Shown in pieces: positions 1 through 8,861 of a stretch of 55,715 nt of DNA. Made by a program: the position numbers and the translations under genes. Numbering within the stretch: the stretch's first letter is position 1; the number at the start of each line of letters is the position of its first letter. The notes below the pieces were generated by a model. The model was not told the DNA's origin and did no database searches. It saw only the letters and a list, made by a program, of their open reading frames with translations. The stretch comes from Hahella sp. HN01 (lineage in GTDB: Bacteria; Pseudomonadota; Gammaproteobacteria; Pseudomonadales; Oleiphilaceae), in assembly GCF_018986435.1 (NCBI RefSeq), contig NZ_JAHMIN010000020.1, positions 2,620 to 58,334 on the forward strand. Reading direction: 5' to 3'.

Positions 1-398
1 TTTGCGCCTTCTGTTGTGGAGGCGGCGTAAACCGCCATATCGGCGTATTCCTGTGCGATCTGCGTTTGGCTGCCCATGCCGTTTTGCCATAGCAGAATGC
101 GGCATGCGGGAGCGAGTCGGTGTTTGACTGAGTTCAGGGCGGCTGCGGCAGAGTAGCTTTTGGTGGTGATAAAAAGGGTGGAAATCGGTTCCGCCGCGTT
201 TGCGGTTTCCCAGTTTAGTAACCTTGTCTTGCTTTCGCCTGCTTGATCAAGCGTTAACGCAATGTGCTCATCTCTGGGCTGGGAGTGAAGGGAAGGGGGA
301 CTGCGTAGAATCAGGCGCACATCGGCGAAAGGGAAGAGCCGGCAGGCCAGCAGGCCTCCCAGCGATCCATTTCCCAGAATATGTATCCGGTGTCGCAT
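1..398 (-). CDS. panE: 2-dehydropantoate 2-reductase (ketopantoate reductase), C-terminus outside window
   Basis: Reading the minus strand from ATG at 398 gives an open frame to the window edge, about 132 residues. It begins with a Rossmann nucleotide-binding loop (HILGNGSLGGLLACRL). Family landmarks follow: TTKSY, the WQNGMGSQ segment and STTEGA near the edge. The family reduces ketopantoate to pantoate with NADPH in pantothenate/CoA synthesis. A CTAAGGA Shine-Dalgarno lies 8 nt upstream of the ATG. The gene follows valS on the same strand with a gap of about 50 bp, so co-transcription is possible. The C-terminal dimerisation and substrate domain is not visible, so a paralogous ApbA/PanE-family reductase cannot be excluded. 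Confidence 0.85.
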   Translation of the reverse strand, partial: MRHRIHILGNGSLGGLLACRLFPFADVRLILRSPPSLHSQPRDEHIALTLDQAGESKTRLLNWETANAAEPISTLFITTKSYSAAAALNSVKHRLAPACRILLWQNGMGSQTQIAQEYADMAVYAASTTEGA

Positions 399-446
399 AC
401 CGGTGTGTCCTTAGTGCGTCAGTCGCAGCCCCTTTAGTCTGTAGAG

Positions 447-3305
447 TTAGATTGACTCGATGCGGGACACTTGCTCACGCAGCTGAGCCAGCGCGGCTTC
501 CGCATCCGCCAGTTTTTCTTTCTCTTTTGCGACAACGGCTTCCGGCGCCTTACTGATAAAGCTTTCGTTGCCCAGTTTGCCTTGCAGGCGCTGCTGTTCT
601 TTCAAAAGCTTGTCAATTTCCTTGCCCAGGCGCGCCAGCTCGGCTTCTTTGTCGATCAAGCCCGCCATTGGCACCAGCACCTGCATGGCTCCCACCAACT
701 GAGTGGCCGCCATAGGCGCTTCTTCGTCCGCCGCCAACCAGCGGATGGACTCCAGCTTGGCCAGTTTCATCAGGAACGACTGATTGGCTTGCAGGCGTGC
801 TCTGTCGCTGTCATCGCCTTGCGCAAGAATGACGTTGATGGCTTTGGCGGGAGAGATATCCATTTCGCCGCGAATGTTACGCACAGCCAGGATGACGCCC
901 TTCAGCCATTCAATAGAGGCGGCGGCTTCCGGGTCGATGCGAGAGGCGTCCGCCACCGGATACGGCTGCTGCATGATGGTGGGCCCGGATTTGCCAGCAA
1001 GCTCTTTCACCTTCTGCCAGATCTCTTCCGTGATGTAAGGCATGAACGGATGCGCCATACGCAGAGCGGTTTCCAGCACACGCACCAGGGTACGGCGCGT
1101 GCCGCGCTTCAGTTCGGCGGAAGCAGCGTCGTCCCACAGTACCGGCTTGGACAGCTCCAGGTACCAGTCGCAGTATTCGTTCCAGATAAACTCGTAAATG
1201 GCCTGAGAGGCCTGGTCAAAGCGGAAGGCTGCAACGGCTTTCTCCACTTGCTGCTCTGTTTCCTGCAGACGGGAGATAATCCAGCGCTCAGCCAGACCCA
1301 GCTCGTAGCTTTCGTTATTCTGGCCGCAATCCTGACCTTCGGTATTCATCAGCACGTAGCGCGCTGCGTTCCAGATCTTATTGCAGAAGTTGCGATAACC
1401 TTCGATACGGCCCACGTCAAACTTAATGTCGCGACCTGTGGAAGCCAGGGAGCAGAAGGTGAAGCGCAATGCGTCGGTGCCGTAAGAGGCGATGCCTTCC
1501 GCGAATTCGCTGCGGGTGGCTTTCTCGATTTTCTGCGCATCCTGAGGCCGCATCAGGCCGCTGGTGCGCTTGGTGACTAGCGGCTCAAGCTCGATGCCGT
1601 CAATCAGGTCGATGGGGTCGAGCACGTTGCCCTTGGATTTGGACATCTTGGCGCCTTGGGAGTCCCGCACCAAGCCGTGCACGTAAACAGTCTTGAAGGG
1701 AACCTGAGGTTTGCCGTCTTCGTCTTTGATGAAGTGCATGGTCATCATGATCATGCGCGCCACCCAGAAGAAAATGATGTCGAAACCGGTCACCAGCACT
1801 GAGGTGGGGTGGTAGGTTTGCAGCTCGCGAGTATTTTCCGGCCAGCCCAGCGTGCCGAACGTCCACAGCGCGGAGGAAAACCAGGTGTCCAGAACGTCTT
1901 CGTCCTGATGCAGCGCGACGCTGGCGTCGATGCTGTACTTGCTGCGCACTTCTTCTTCGTTGCGGGCGACGTAAACATTGCCCTGGTCGTTATACCAGGC
2001 GGGAATACGGTGGCCCCACCACAACTGACGGGAAATACACCAGTCCTGCAGGTCGCGCATCCAGGCGAAGTACATGTTTTCGTATTGCTTGGGCACGAAC
2101 TGGATATCGCCATCTTCAACGGCTTTGATAGCGGGCTCCGCCAGAGCTTTCACCGCTACGAACCATTGGTCGGTCAGGTAAGGCTCGATCACGACGCCGG
2201 AACGGTCGCCGCGAGGCGCTTTCAATGCGTGATCTTTGATTTCTTCCAGATAGCCCAACGCCTCAAAGTCGGCGACGATTTTCTTGCGCGCTTCGTAGCG
2301 GTCCAGACCGGGATAGCCGGCGGGAATCGCCGCTTGCATGTCCAGGTTGGGCGTGCCGTCGCTGTTCACCACTTCGCCTTCGTCGCGGATGCTGGCGTCA
2401 ATGGTGAAGATGTTGATCATCGGCAACTGGTTGCGCTTGCCTACTTCGTAGTCGTTGAAGTCGTGAGCCGGTGTGATTTTTACGCAGCCGGTGCCGAATT
2501 CCATGTCTACGTAGCTGTCGGCGATAATCGGAATTTCACGATTAACCACAGGTAGAACTACGGTCTTACCGACCAAGTCGCGGTAGCGGTCGTCTTCCGG
2601 GTTAACGGCTACGGCGGTGTCGCCCAGCATGGTTTCTGGACGCGTCGTCGCGACAACCAGATAATCTTTGCCGTCTGCGGTTTTTACGCCGTTGGCCAGA
2701 GGATAGCGAAAGTGCCACAGCTTGCCTTTCTCGTCTTCGGAGATAACTTCCAGGTCGGAAATGGCTGTGTGCAGTTTCGGGTCCCAATTAACCAGACGCT
2801 TGCCGCGGTAAATGAGTTTGTCGTCATACAAGCGAACGAATACTTCCTGCACCGCTTTGTAGAAGCCCTCGTCCATGGTGAAGCGCTCGCGGGACCAGTC
2901 TACGGATGCGCCCATACGACGCAACTGACGGGTAATAGTGCCGCCGGATTCCGCTTTCCACTCCCAGACTTTATTAAGAAACGCTTCGCGACCCAGGTCG
3001 TGGCGGGTTTTGTCTTCTTCCGCCGCCAGTTTGCGTTCGACCACCATTTGAGTGGCGATGCCAGCATGGTCCGTTCCAACCTGCCACAATGTGTCGCGGC
3101 CCTGCATGCGATAGTAGCGGGTCAGGGCGTCCATGATCGTGTCTTGGAAAGCATGCCCCATGTGCAGGCTGCCGGTGACGTTGGGCGGTGGGATCATGAT
3201 GCTGAAGGGCTCGCCCTGCTGGCTGGGTTTGAAGAAGCCTTGTTCTTCCCAAAAGGCGTACCACTGACTTTCAATCTGGCCGGGTTGGTAGGTTTTTTCC
3301 ATCAT
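447..3305 (-). CDS. valS: Valyl-tRNA synthetase
   Basis: Full-length class Ia aminoacyl-tRNA synthetase of 952 residues, charging tRNA-Val in the cytoplasm. The HIGH-type signature (GSLHMGH) is at residues 45-51 and the KMSKS signature ([10 protein letters not shown]) near residue 553. The connective editing domain lies between them, with the DQW segment following it. An anticodon-binding helical domain follows, and the last ~70 residues form the charged coiled-coil arm typical of ValRS. The frame opens with two consecutive ATG codons (3305 and 3302) without a strong Shine-Dalgarno, so the exact start is ambiguous by one codon. A minus-strand TATAAT at 3459-3464 could be a -10 box, but no good -35 accompanies it. 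Downstream of holC and a small conserved gene, as in other Gammaproteobacteria. Confidence 0.98.
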   Translation of the reverse strand: MMEKTYQPGQIESQWYAFWEEQGFFKPSQQGEPFSIMIPPPNVTGSLHMGHAFQDTIMDALTRYYRMQGRDTLWQVGTDHAGIATQMVVERKLAAEEDKTRHDLGREAFLNKVWEWKAESGGTITRQLRRMGASVDWSRERFTMDEGFYKAVQEVFVRLYDDKLIYRGKRLVNWDPKLHTAISDLEVISEDEKGKLWHFRYPLANGVKTADGKDYLVVATTRPETMLGDTAVAVNPEDDRYRDLVGKTVVLPVVNREIPIIADSYVDMEFGTGCVKITPAHDFNDYEVGKRNQLPMINIFTIDASIRDEGEVVNSDGTPNLDMQAAIPAGYPGLDRYEARKKIVADFEALGYLEEIKDHALKAPRGDRSGVVIEPYLTDQWFVAVKALAEPAIKAVEDGDIQFVPKQYENMYFAWMRDLQDWCISRQLWWGHRIPAWYNDQGNVYVARNEEEVRSKYSIDASVALHQDEDVLDTWFSSALWTFGTLGWPENTRELQTYHPTSVLVTGFDIIFFWVARMIMMTMHFIKDEDGKPQVPFKTVYVHGLVRDSQGAKMSKSKGNVLDPIDLIDGIELEPLVTKRTSGLMRPQDAQKIEKATRSEFAEGIASYGTDALRFTFCSLASTGRDIKFDVGRIEGYRNFCNKIWNAARYVLMNTEGQDCGQNNESYELGLAERWIISRLQETEQQVEKAVAAFRFDQASQAIYEFIWNEYCDWYLELSKPVLWDDAASAELKRGTRRTLVRVLETALRMAHPFMPYITEEIWQKVKELAGKSGPTIMQQPYPVADASRIDPEAAASIEWLKGVILAVRNIRGEMDISPAKAINVILAQGDDSDRARLQANQSFLMKLAKLESIRWLAADEEAPMAATQLVGAMQVLVPMAGLIDKEAELARLGKEIDKLLKEQQRLQGKLGNESFISKAPEAVVAKEKEKLADAEAALAQLREQVSRIESI

Positions 3306-3555
3306 GACGTATATGTATTCGTTTCGCTCAGGTGCTTGATTCTAGGATCTAAGAATAATAGCCGAAAGAGGCCGCTAAATGGGCGTCTGCAACGGGTGAA
3401 CGCACGGGTGCGGAATAGTGGGTGCTAGCGCTGATCAGACGGCCCTGGAAAAGGCCGCATTATACACACCCATGGGATCTTCTGATAGCCGCATGGGCGC
3501 ATATCGGGCCGCGCCGCATCCCGCAGCGTGGCCGTTATCGGAGGGGATGCTCAGC

Positions 3556-4023
3556 TTATTTGGATAAGTTGAGGCTGTTCATATGACGGATGACCTCGGC
3601 GCGGACCCTTTGCTCGATCTGCGGCATGTACTCCGCCACCACTTTCTGCGTAGTGAGGTGGACGATCCGCTCCAGATCTTTGGTTTCTTTCAAAACCGAG
3701 CTGGCTGCGGCGTGCGTGCTTTGTTTCTTGAAAAAGGCCTCAAACTCCTTCTGAAACTCCATGCGCTCCAGCGCCAGCTTTTCCAAGTGCTCATAGGGCA
3801 AGAATGGATTATTGCCCCGCAGACTGGTCGGTTTTACGTCAACCTGTCCGTTCGCGGGTGTCATCTCCATACTTTCACACTCCTTGCTAAGTTGCGTTTG
3901 GGGTTGATTGTTCTGAATTTCGGTAAGGCCGGGATGGGAAGAAGCCAGCTCCGAGTCATCAATCACTATTTCATCCAACAAGGGAATGAGATCACTTTCA
4001 CTGTCAGCTACAGGAGAACTCAT
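3556..4023 (-). CDS. Conserved hypothetical protein between holC and valS
   Basis: 155 residues, no catalytic motif recognised. The N-terminus is acidic and contains the short motif DLIPLLDEIV. A low-complexity middle rich in Q, E and S follows. The last ~60 residues are predicted helical and amphipathic, with the segment MPQIEQRVRAEVIRHM before the C-terminus. This layout (acidic IPxLxEIV-like N-terminus, variable linker, C-terminal helix) is one I associate with small proteins encoded between holC and valS in pseudomonads and relatives. It suggests a protein-interaction role, but no function is assigned. It is read in the same direction as holC, 148 bp downstream of it, and precedes valS. 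Confidence 0.75.
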   Translation of the reverse strand: MSSPVADSESDLIPLLDEIVIDDSELASSHPGLTEIQNNQPQTQLSKECESMEMTPANGQVDVKPTSLRGNNPFLPYEHLEKLALERMEFQKEFEAFFKKQSTHAAASSVLKETKDLERIVHLTTQKVVAEYMPQIEQRVRAEVIRHMNSLNLSK

Positions 4024-4097
4024 CGGTTATATTCCTCGTAAATCCCAAGTTTCAATTGTAGTTATTAATCAGGCTCCGATTAATTTAATTATTATTT

Positions 4098-4161
4098 AGA
4101 CCTCTTTGGGTCTTTATGGAAACGATGACTTGCTCGTCGCCGAGAAATGACTCCCGTTTCC
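4098..4161 (-). terminator. Structured region downstream of holC, possible terminator
   Basis: On the minus strand just after the holC stop there are two nested structures. One is a 7-bp outer inverted repeat (GGAAACG / CGTTTCC, 4118-4124 and 4155-4161). The other is a small AGACC-GGTCT hairpin (4098-4113), followed on the minus strand by an A/T-rich run rather than a clean U tract. It may be a weak terminator or only AT-rich intergenic DNA. Confidence 0.3.
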
Positions 4162-4171
4162 TACTCAATAT

Positions 4172-4597
4172 TTAAGCAGATTCGATGTTATAAGTCTGCA
4201 ACTCGAAGCCTAATTGTTTATACAGTTTATACACTTTTCTGGATTTCGCACGGGCGTCAGGATCGCCGGTTACGAGTTCTACCACCCTGTCCGCCTTGTC
4301 TGGTGGGGCTTCGGTGAGATTTATAACAACTTCGGTGGAAATTGTTTCCGGCAGGCGGGTGCATAAAAAAACTGGAGTGTCGGAAGAGGGGGATTCAGGT
4401 TCAATACTATGTGGAATAAAGCTTTCCGGCCGAAAGTAATATAATAAATCGTCCAAATGTTCTAGTTCTTTTGAGTCTTTGCATAGGATATATATCCGAT
4501 GTCCTAATCGATATATCTTTTCGCAAAGTCTACAAAGATAAAAATCCCTTTGTGCAATGTCGCCGGAAGAAAGCAGATGGAAGTCGGCTTTTGGCAT
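4172..4597 (-). CDS. holC: DNA polymerase III subunit chi
   Basis: 141 residues, close to the usual length of HolC. It has the family opening (MPKADFHLLS), a conserved helix RDFYLCRLCEKIYRLGHRIY and the C-terminal YKQLGFELQTY segment. Chi links the clamp-loader psi subunit to single-strand binding protein in the replisome. It lies downstream of pepA, the standard gammaproteobacterial order pepA-holC-valS. The gene and its flanks are visibly more A/T-rich than pepA or valS, with many ATA and AAA codons. An inverted repeat at 4631-4659 separates it from pepA. Confidence 0.92.
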   Translation of the reverse strand: MPKADFHLLSSGDIAQRDFYLCRLCEKIYRLGHRIYILCKDSKELEHLDDLLYYFRPESFIPHSIEPESPSSDTPVFLCTRLPETISTEVVINLTEAPPDKADRVVELVTGDPDARAKSRKVYKLYKQLGFELQTYNIESA

Positions 4598-4630
4598 GTA
4601 ATGTATATAATTAATCGGAATAATTAAATA

Positions 4631-4659
4631 ACCATGGTATCCGAATCGAATACCATGGT
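4631..4659 (-). terminator. Perfect 10-bp inverted repeat between pepA and holC
   Basis: ACCATGGTAT (4631-4640) and ATACCATGGT (4650-4659) form a perfect 10-bp stem with a 9-nt loop. Read on the minus strand it lies after the pepA stop and is followed by TATTTAATTATT, so it could end or attenuate pepA transcription before holC. The tail is not a pure U run, so an operator or mRNA-processing role is also possible. Confidence 0.5.
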
Positions 4660-4691
4660 CTGTGACAGGGATCGCTTTATATGTGTCGCAA

Positions 4692-6176
4692 TCAGCCTTT
4701 AACTTGACCCAGCAGATACTCGGTCAGCAATGGTACTGGACGGCCGGAAGCGCCTTTGTCTTTACCTGATGTCCAGGCGACGCCGGCGATGTCCAGGTGA
4801 GCCCAACGATACTTCTTGGTGAAGCGGGACAGGAAGCAGGCGGCGGTGATGGTGCCAGCGGGGCGGCCGCCAATGTTCTGCATATCTGCGAAGTTGCTGT
4901 CCAGCTGAGTCTGGTACTCGTCCCACAGTGGCAGACGCCAGGCTCTATCGCCTGTGCTTTCGCCAGCGGCTAGCAGTGCGTCAGCCAGTTTGTCGTCGTT
5001 GGCCAGCAGACCGGTGGCGTGGTTGCCCAGCGCGATAATGCAGGCGCCGGTCAGAGTGGCGATGTCCACCACGGTTTCAGGCTTGAAGCGTTCGCAATAA
5101 GTGAGGGCGTCGCACAACACCAGACGGCCTTCAGCGTCCGTGTTGAGAATTTCCACTGTCTGGCCGGACATGGTAGTGACGATATCGCCGGGTTTGGTGG
5201 CTTTACCGCTGGGCATGTTTTCCGCCGCCGCGATAACGCCGACGACATTGACCGGGGCTTTCATCTCCGCCAGCGCGAGTAGCGTGCCAAATACGCTGGC
5301 GGCGCCGCACATGTCGTATTTCATTTCATCCATGCCTTCGCCGGGCTTCAGGCTGATGCCGCCGCTGTCGAAGGTGATGCCTTTGCCCACCAGGACATGG
5401 GGTTTCTGTTTGTCGTCGCCGCCTTTATATTCGATGACGATCAGGCGGGCGGGTTCATCACTTCCCGCGGAGACAGAAAGGAAGGAGCCCATGCCCAGTT
5501 CTTTCAGCTCTTTTTCGCCCAGGGCTTCCGCCTTCAGAGATTTGTACTCTTTGGCGAGCGCTTTGGCTTGTTTGGCCAGGTAATCCGGGGTGCAGACATT
5601 GCCGGGCAGGTTGCCCAGGTCTTTGGTCAGATTCATGCCTTTGGCGACTGCGCCGGCTTTGGCGATAGCCGCCTCGATGGCGCTTTTGTCACGCTTGTCG
5701 CCAGCGACTTTAACCTGGCTGACTTTGGTTGGCGTGGCCTTCTCGCTTTTCATGTTGTCGAAGATGTAGCAGGCGGATTCCAGTGCGATCACCAGTTGCT
5801 CCGTCGCCCAGCCGGCTTTCAACGCATTCAGGGTCAAGCTGGACAGCGCGACCACTGCGTTGCCTGCGCCGCTTTTGCTCAAGCTTTGCATGGCGGATTT
5901 TGCGGCTTTGCGGAAGCCCGCTTCGCTTAATTCTTTCTCTTTACCCAGGCCGACGAACAAAAGACGTTTGACGCCGCCTTCCTGCGGATAAAACCAGCTG
6001 GTGGCCGCTAACTTGGAAGAGATGTCGCCAGAAGAGAGCAATTTGCCCAGAACGCCTTTGCACTGTTGGTCGAGTTCTGTCCAAACTGCTGACTGGGATT
6101 TGCCTTCGACAACGCCGACCACAAGGCAGTCGCTTTTTTGTTTTATCGGGTCGGTGGAAAGAGCGGAATAATTCAT
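4692..6176 (-). CDS. pepA: Leucyl aminopeptidase (M17 family)
   Basis: 494 residues, normal for PepA. The N-terminal ~180 residues form the macro-like regulatory/DNA-binding domain of the family. The C-terminal half is the catalytic domain, with [10 protein letters not shown] near residue 261 (active-site Lys) and the diagnostic [13 protein letters not shown] near 340-350 (metal ligands and active-site Arg). It removes N-terminal Leu and other residues from peptides in the cytoplasm using two divalent metals; in some relatives it also acts as a DNA-binding transcription or recombination factor. It is transcribed away from lptF across a 335-bp divergent intergenic region. The start ATG has an AGAGGA motif about 11-12 nt upstream. 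Confidence 0.97.
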   Translation of the reverse strand: MNYSALSTDPIKQKSDCLVVGVVEGKSQSAVWTELDQQCKGVLGKLLSSGDISSKLAATSWFYPQEGGVKRLLFVGLGKEKELSEAGFRKAAKSAMQSLSKSGAGNAVVALSSLTLNALKAGWATEQLVIALESACYIFDNMKSEKATPTKVSQVKVAGDKRDKSAIEAAIAKAGAVAKGMNLTKDLGNLPGNVCTPDYLAKQAKALAKEYKSLKAEALGEKELKELGMGSFLSVSAGSDEPARLIVIEYKGGDDKQKPHVLVGKGITFDSGGISLKPGEGMDEMKYDMCGAASVFGTLLALAEMKAPVNVVGVIAAAENMPSGKATKPGDIVTTMSGQTVEILNTDAEGRLVLCDALTYCERFKPETVVDIATLTGACIIALGNHATGLLANDDKLADALLAAGESTGDRAWRLPLWDEYQTQLDSNFADMQNIGGRPAGTITAACFLSRFTKKYRWAHLDIAGVAWTSGKDKGASGRPVPLLTEYLLGQVKG

Positions 6177-6511
6177 AGTGGTTGCGAATCCTCTTAACCT
6201 AAATACATTTGGCTTTGTTCTCCATGCCGGACCAACGTCCGCTTGATGGAAGGCGCCGGAGGCGTTCCCTGGGGCGCCGCAGAAGTCTCATTCGATGCGG
6301 GAGCGTCGCCCGCCGTTGCAAGAGGCAATCTATATGAGACGTATCCTATACGCAATCAAGTCTACGTTAAGGCTATGAAATTTGCATGTGAGTCTGGTAT
6401 CTTGCGTCACTTTGACGCGCGCTCAAAAACGCTGGGCCGCTTAACCTGTCCTGACGCGCCGTTCCGCGCGCTTCGGTTGATATTGCGGTAGAACGTAAAT
6501 AGGTAATTTCG
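6177..6511. other. Divergent intergenic region pepA / lptF
   Basis: These 335 bp must hold promoters for both pepA and lptF. I find no convincing -35/-10 pair. A perfect 6-bp inverted repeat GCGTCA-CTT-TGACGC is at 6404-6418. A reading frame at 6243-6491 is open, but it lacks a ribosome-binding site and resembles no protein family I know; I do not call it. Confidence 0.4.
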
Positions 6512-7609
6512 TTGTTTATTATCCTTCGTTATCTGTCCAGGCAGTTGCTGGTCAGCATGGTCGCTGTCGCGGGCGTGCTGCTGCTTATTTTTATGAGCGG
6601 ACGGTTTATCAAGTATCTGGCTGACGCCGCCCAGGGCAAGCTGTCGGCGGATGTGTTGTTCGCCATCATGGGATATCGCCTGCCGGGCTTTCTTGAATTG
6701 ATTCTGCCCCTGGGTTTATTTATAGGCATTCTGCTCGCCTACGGTCGCATGTACCTGGAAAGTGAAATGACGGTGCTGTTCGCCTGCGGCATGAACCGTT
6801 TTCAGCTTATCAAGCTGACGATGGTTTCCGCGCTGCTGGTAATGCTGGTGGTCGGCTCTATGAGTCTTTACGTCAGTCCTTGGGGGCTACGTCAGGTGGA
6901 TGAAATTTTCTCGGATCAATCCAAAGTCACGGAATTCGAATTGCTGGCGCCGGGGCGCTTCCAAAGCCTGCGTTCCGGTGAACGGGTGACATACACCGAG
7001 GGACTGAGCAGCGACAAGCGGGAAATGCAGAACGTATTTATCGCGGAGCGGGACTCAGAAAACGGCAGCATCTCTGTCTTGGCGGCCAAACGGGGCACCC
7101 AGCTGGTTGACCCCAATACCGGCAGTCGCTTTGTGGTCCTGCACGAAGGCGCCCGTTATCAAGGGCGGCCGGGAGAAATGGATTACCGCGTTATTGAATA
7201 TGACGCTTATGGCATCAAGATCGCGGAGCCTGACGCAGAGGCGGAGAAAACCCGGGATGAAGCCAAGCCGACCAGTGAGCTGTGGCGTTCCGAAAATCCT
7301 AAGGACAGAGCCTTGCTGCAATGGCGTATCTCCATTCCTTTATTGGTTCCCATCGTTGCGCTGTTGGCGATTCCCCTCAGTCGGGTGAATCCCAGACAGG
7401 GGCGCTTCTTCCACTTGCTGCCCGCCATGCTGATTTACATTACGTATCTGGGGCTGCTGATCGCCAGCCGTAAGAGTCTGGAGAAAGGACGCATCAGCGA
7501 GTGGATAGGCATGTGGTGGGTGCACGGAACATTTCTGGCGATCGCGCTGATATTGATGTTCGGTCCTGACTGGCGACAGAAGAGGAGAGCGGCCCGTGCG
7601 CAGAATTGA
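6512..7609 (+). CDS. lptF: LPS export ABC transporter permease LptF
   Basis: About 365 residues, YjgP/YjgQ family. It has N-terminal membrane helices (FIILRYLSRQLL, then a hydrophobic stretch), a periplasmic beta-rich domain at about residues 130-260, and three C-terminal helices containing PIVALLAIPLSRVNPRQGR. With LptG and LptB it forms the inner-membrane ABC transporter that pulls lipopolysaccharide from the membrane into the LptC-A-D bridge. The best start is TTG at 6512, preceded by AGGT; the protein N-terminus then matches the family. It overlaps lptG by 14 bp, indicating translational coupling, and is divergent from pepA as in most Gammaproteobacteria. Confidence 0.95.
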   Translation: MFIILRYLSRQLLVSMVAVAGVLLLIFMSGRFIKYLADAAQGKLSADVLFAIMGYRLPGFLELILPLGLFIGILLAYGRMYLESEMTVLFACGMNRFQLIKLTMVSALLVMLVVGSMSLYVSPWGLRQVDEIFSDQSKVTEFELLAPGRFQSLRSGERVTYTEGLSSDKREMQNVFIAERDSENGSISVLAAKRGTQLVDPNTGSRFVVLHEGARYQGRPGEMDYRVIEYDAYGIKIAEPDAEAEKTRDEAKPTSELWRSENPKDRALLQWRISIPLLVPIVALLAIPLSRVNPRQGRFFHLLPAMLIYITYLGLLIASRKSLEKGRISEWIGMWWVHGTFLAIALILMFGPDWRQKRRAARAQN

Positions 7610-8657
7610 TCGTTACATCGTCGCAACCGTCGCCTCCGCCATGCTGCTGGTGCTGCTGGTGGTGCTGTCGCTGGACTTGGTGTTCGCGTTCATCGCTGAA
7701 ATGGATGAACTGAAGAACGACTACCAAACCTTCCAGGCGATGAAATACATCGTCTTCACCGTACCCAGGCGCATCTATGATTACTTGCCCCTGGCTGCGT
7801 TTATTGGTTGTCTGGTAGGGCTTGGCGTGTTGGCCAACAACAGCGAGTTGACGGTGATTCGCGCCGCTGGCGTCTCCGTGGTGCGGGTGGTCTGGTCCAC
7901 CATGAAGCCGGCTTTGGCGGTGGTGGTGGTGGGTATCCTGGTGGGCGAGTTTGTGGCGCCGCAAACGGAGCGTATTGCGCAGACGCAAAAGGCCTTGGAG
8001 CAGGGCGCGGCTGAGAACGTGGCTTCTTCCGCCGGTATGTGGCGGCGTGAAGGCAATGTGTTTATGCACTTCAATGCGGTGGAGCCGAAAGGCGTGCTCC
8101 ATGGCGTGAGCCTTTTTGAATTCAATGATGAACGTCGCATGGTGCGATCGACTTTCGCCAAGCGGGCAATTTATCAGGGCGATCACTGGTTATTGCAGGA
8201 CATTGAACGCACCGAGATCAAAGATGACGGCAGCAATGTGCAGACGTTCGACTCTCTGCGCTGGAATGTCAGCTTGTCCCCCAGCATTCTGGAAGTGTTG
8301 ATCATCAAGCCTGAATACTTGTCTATCAAAGGCCTTTATACCTACGCCAACTATCAGGAAGAGCAAGGGCTGGACGCTAACTCTTATCTGATGGCGTTTT
8401 GGAAGAAAGTGCTGCAGCCAGTGGCGACCTCTGTCTTAGTGCTGGTGGCGATCTCCTTTATCTTTGGGCCGCTGCGTTCGGTCACCATGGGGTTCCGCGT
8501 ATTCTGCGGCATTATTATTGGTCTGCTGTTCAAGTACATGCAGGATTTGTTGGGGCCGGCAAGTCTCGTATTCGGCTTCAACCCTGTGATTGCAACGCTG
8601 GCCCCGATTTGCATTTGCGCGTTGCTGGGCGTGGTGTTGTTACGTCGAGTACGTTAG
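7596..8657 (+). CDS. lptG: LPS export ABC transporter permease LptG
   Basis: 353 residues starting at GTG 7596 (RRIDRYIVATV), with GAGGAG 8 nt upstream inside the end of lptF. The layout is the same as LptF: a membrane anchor followed by AFIAEMDELKNDYQTF, a periplasmic jelly-roll middle, and C-terminal helices with FIFGPLRSVTMGFRV, a conserved LptG segment. It is the partner of LptF in the LptB2FG exporter of the inner membrane. The pair is the last of the cluster; a palindrome (8695-8714) follows. Confidence 0.96.
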   Translation: MRRIDRYIVATVASAMLLVLLVVLSLDLVFAFIAEMDELKNDYQTFQAMKYIVFTVPRRIYDYLPLAAFIGCLVGLGVLANNSELTVIRAAGVSVVRVVWSTMKPALAVVVVGILVGEFVAPQTERIAQTQKALEQGAAENVASSAGMWRREGNVFMHFNAVEPKGVLHGVSLFEFNDERRMVRSTFAKRAIYQGDHWLLQDIERTEIKDDGSNVQTFDSLRWNVSLSPSILEVLIIKPEYLSIKGLYTYANYQEEQGLDANSYLMAFWKKVLQPVATSVLVLVAISFIFGPLRSVTMGFRVFCGIIIGLLFKYMQDLLGPASLVFGFNPVIATLAPICICALLGVVLLRRVR

Positions 8658-8694
8658 CGCTTACTCTCTCTTGCTTGTCATCTCTCCTCAACAG

Positions 8695-8714
8695 GCGCCG
8701 GATATATCCGGCGC
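8695..8714 (+). terminator. 20-bp palindrome downstream of lptG
   Basis: GCGCCGGATATATCCGGCGC is a perfect palindrome starting 38 bp after the lptG stop codon. It could fold as a hairpin that ends lptFG transcription, but no U tract follows and no loop remains if fully paired, so a protein-binding site is an alternative. Confidence 0.4.
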
Positions 8715-8861
8715 AGTGCACTATTTCAAAATCCGTCTAAGCTAAAGAATAAAGCCTGCTCCGATTACGCTTACGTCATTGTTCACAAAGCGCTTTATCG
8801 GCTCCGGCCGAGCATGGCTCAGGGGGCTTCTTCCACGGGATTTATTTTGGAGTTCTGACGC

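Noticed and set aside
471-1580. Long plus-strand frame opposite valS
   Set aside because: Antisense shadow of a GC-rich conserved gene; His/Leu/Phe-rich nonsense composition without a start signal.
3459-3464. TATAAT on the minus strand as the valS promoter
   Set aside because: A perfect -10 hexamer, but no acceptable -35 at 16-18 bp; left as a remark under valS.
6243-6491. 82-codon open frame in the pepA/lptF divergent region
   Set aside because: No ribosome-binding site, no family resemblance, odd composition, and it would occupy the promoter region of lptF.
8738-8768. Possible flagellar sigma28 promoter before the first chemoreceptor
   Set aside because: TAAAG...CCGATTA resembles the sigma28 pattern, but the spacing is wrong (about 13 instead of 15) and the -10 half is imperfect.
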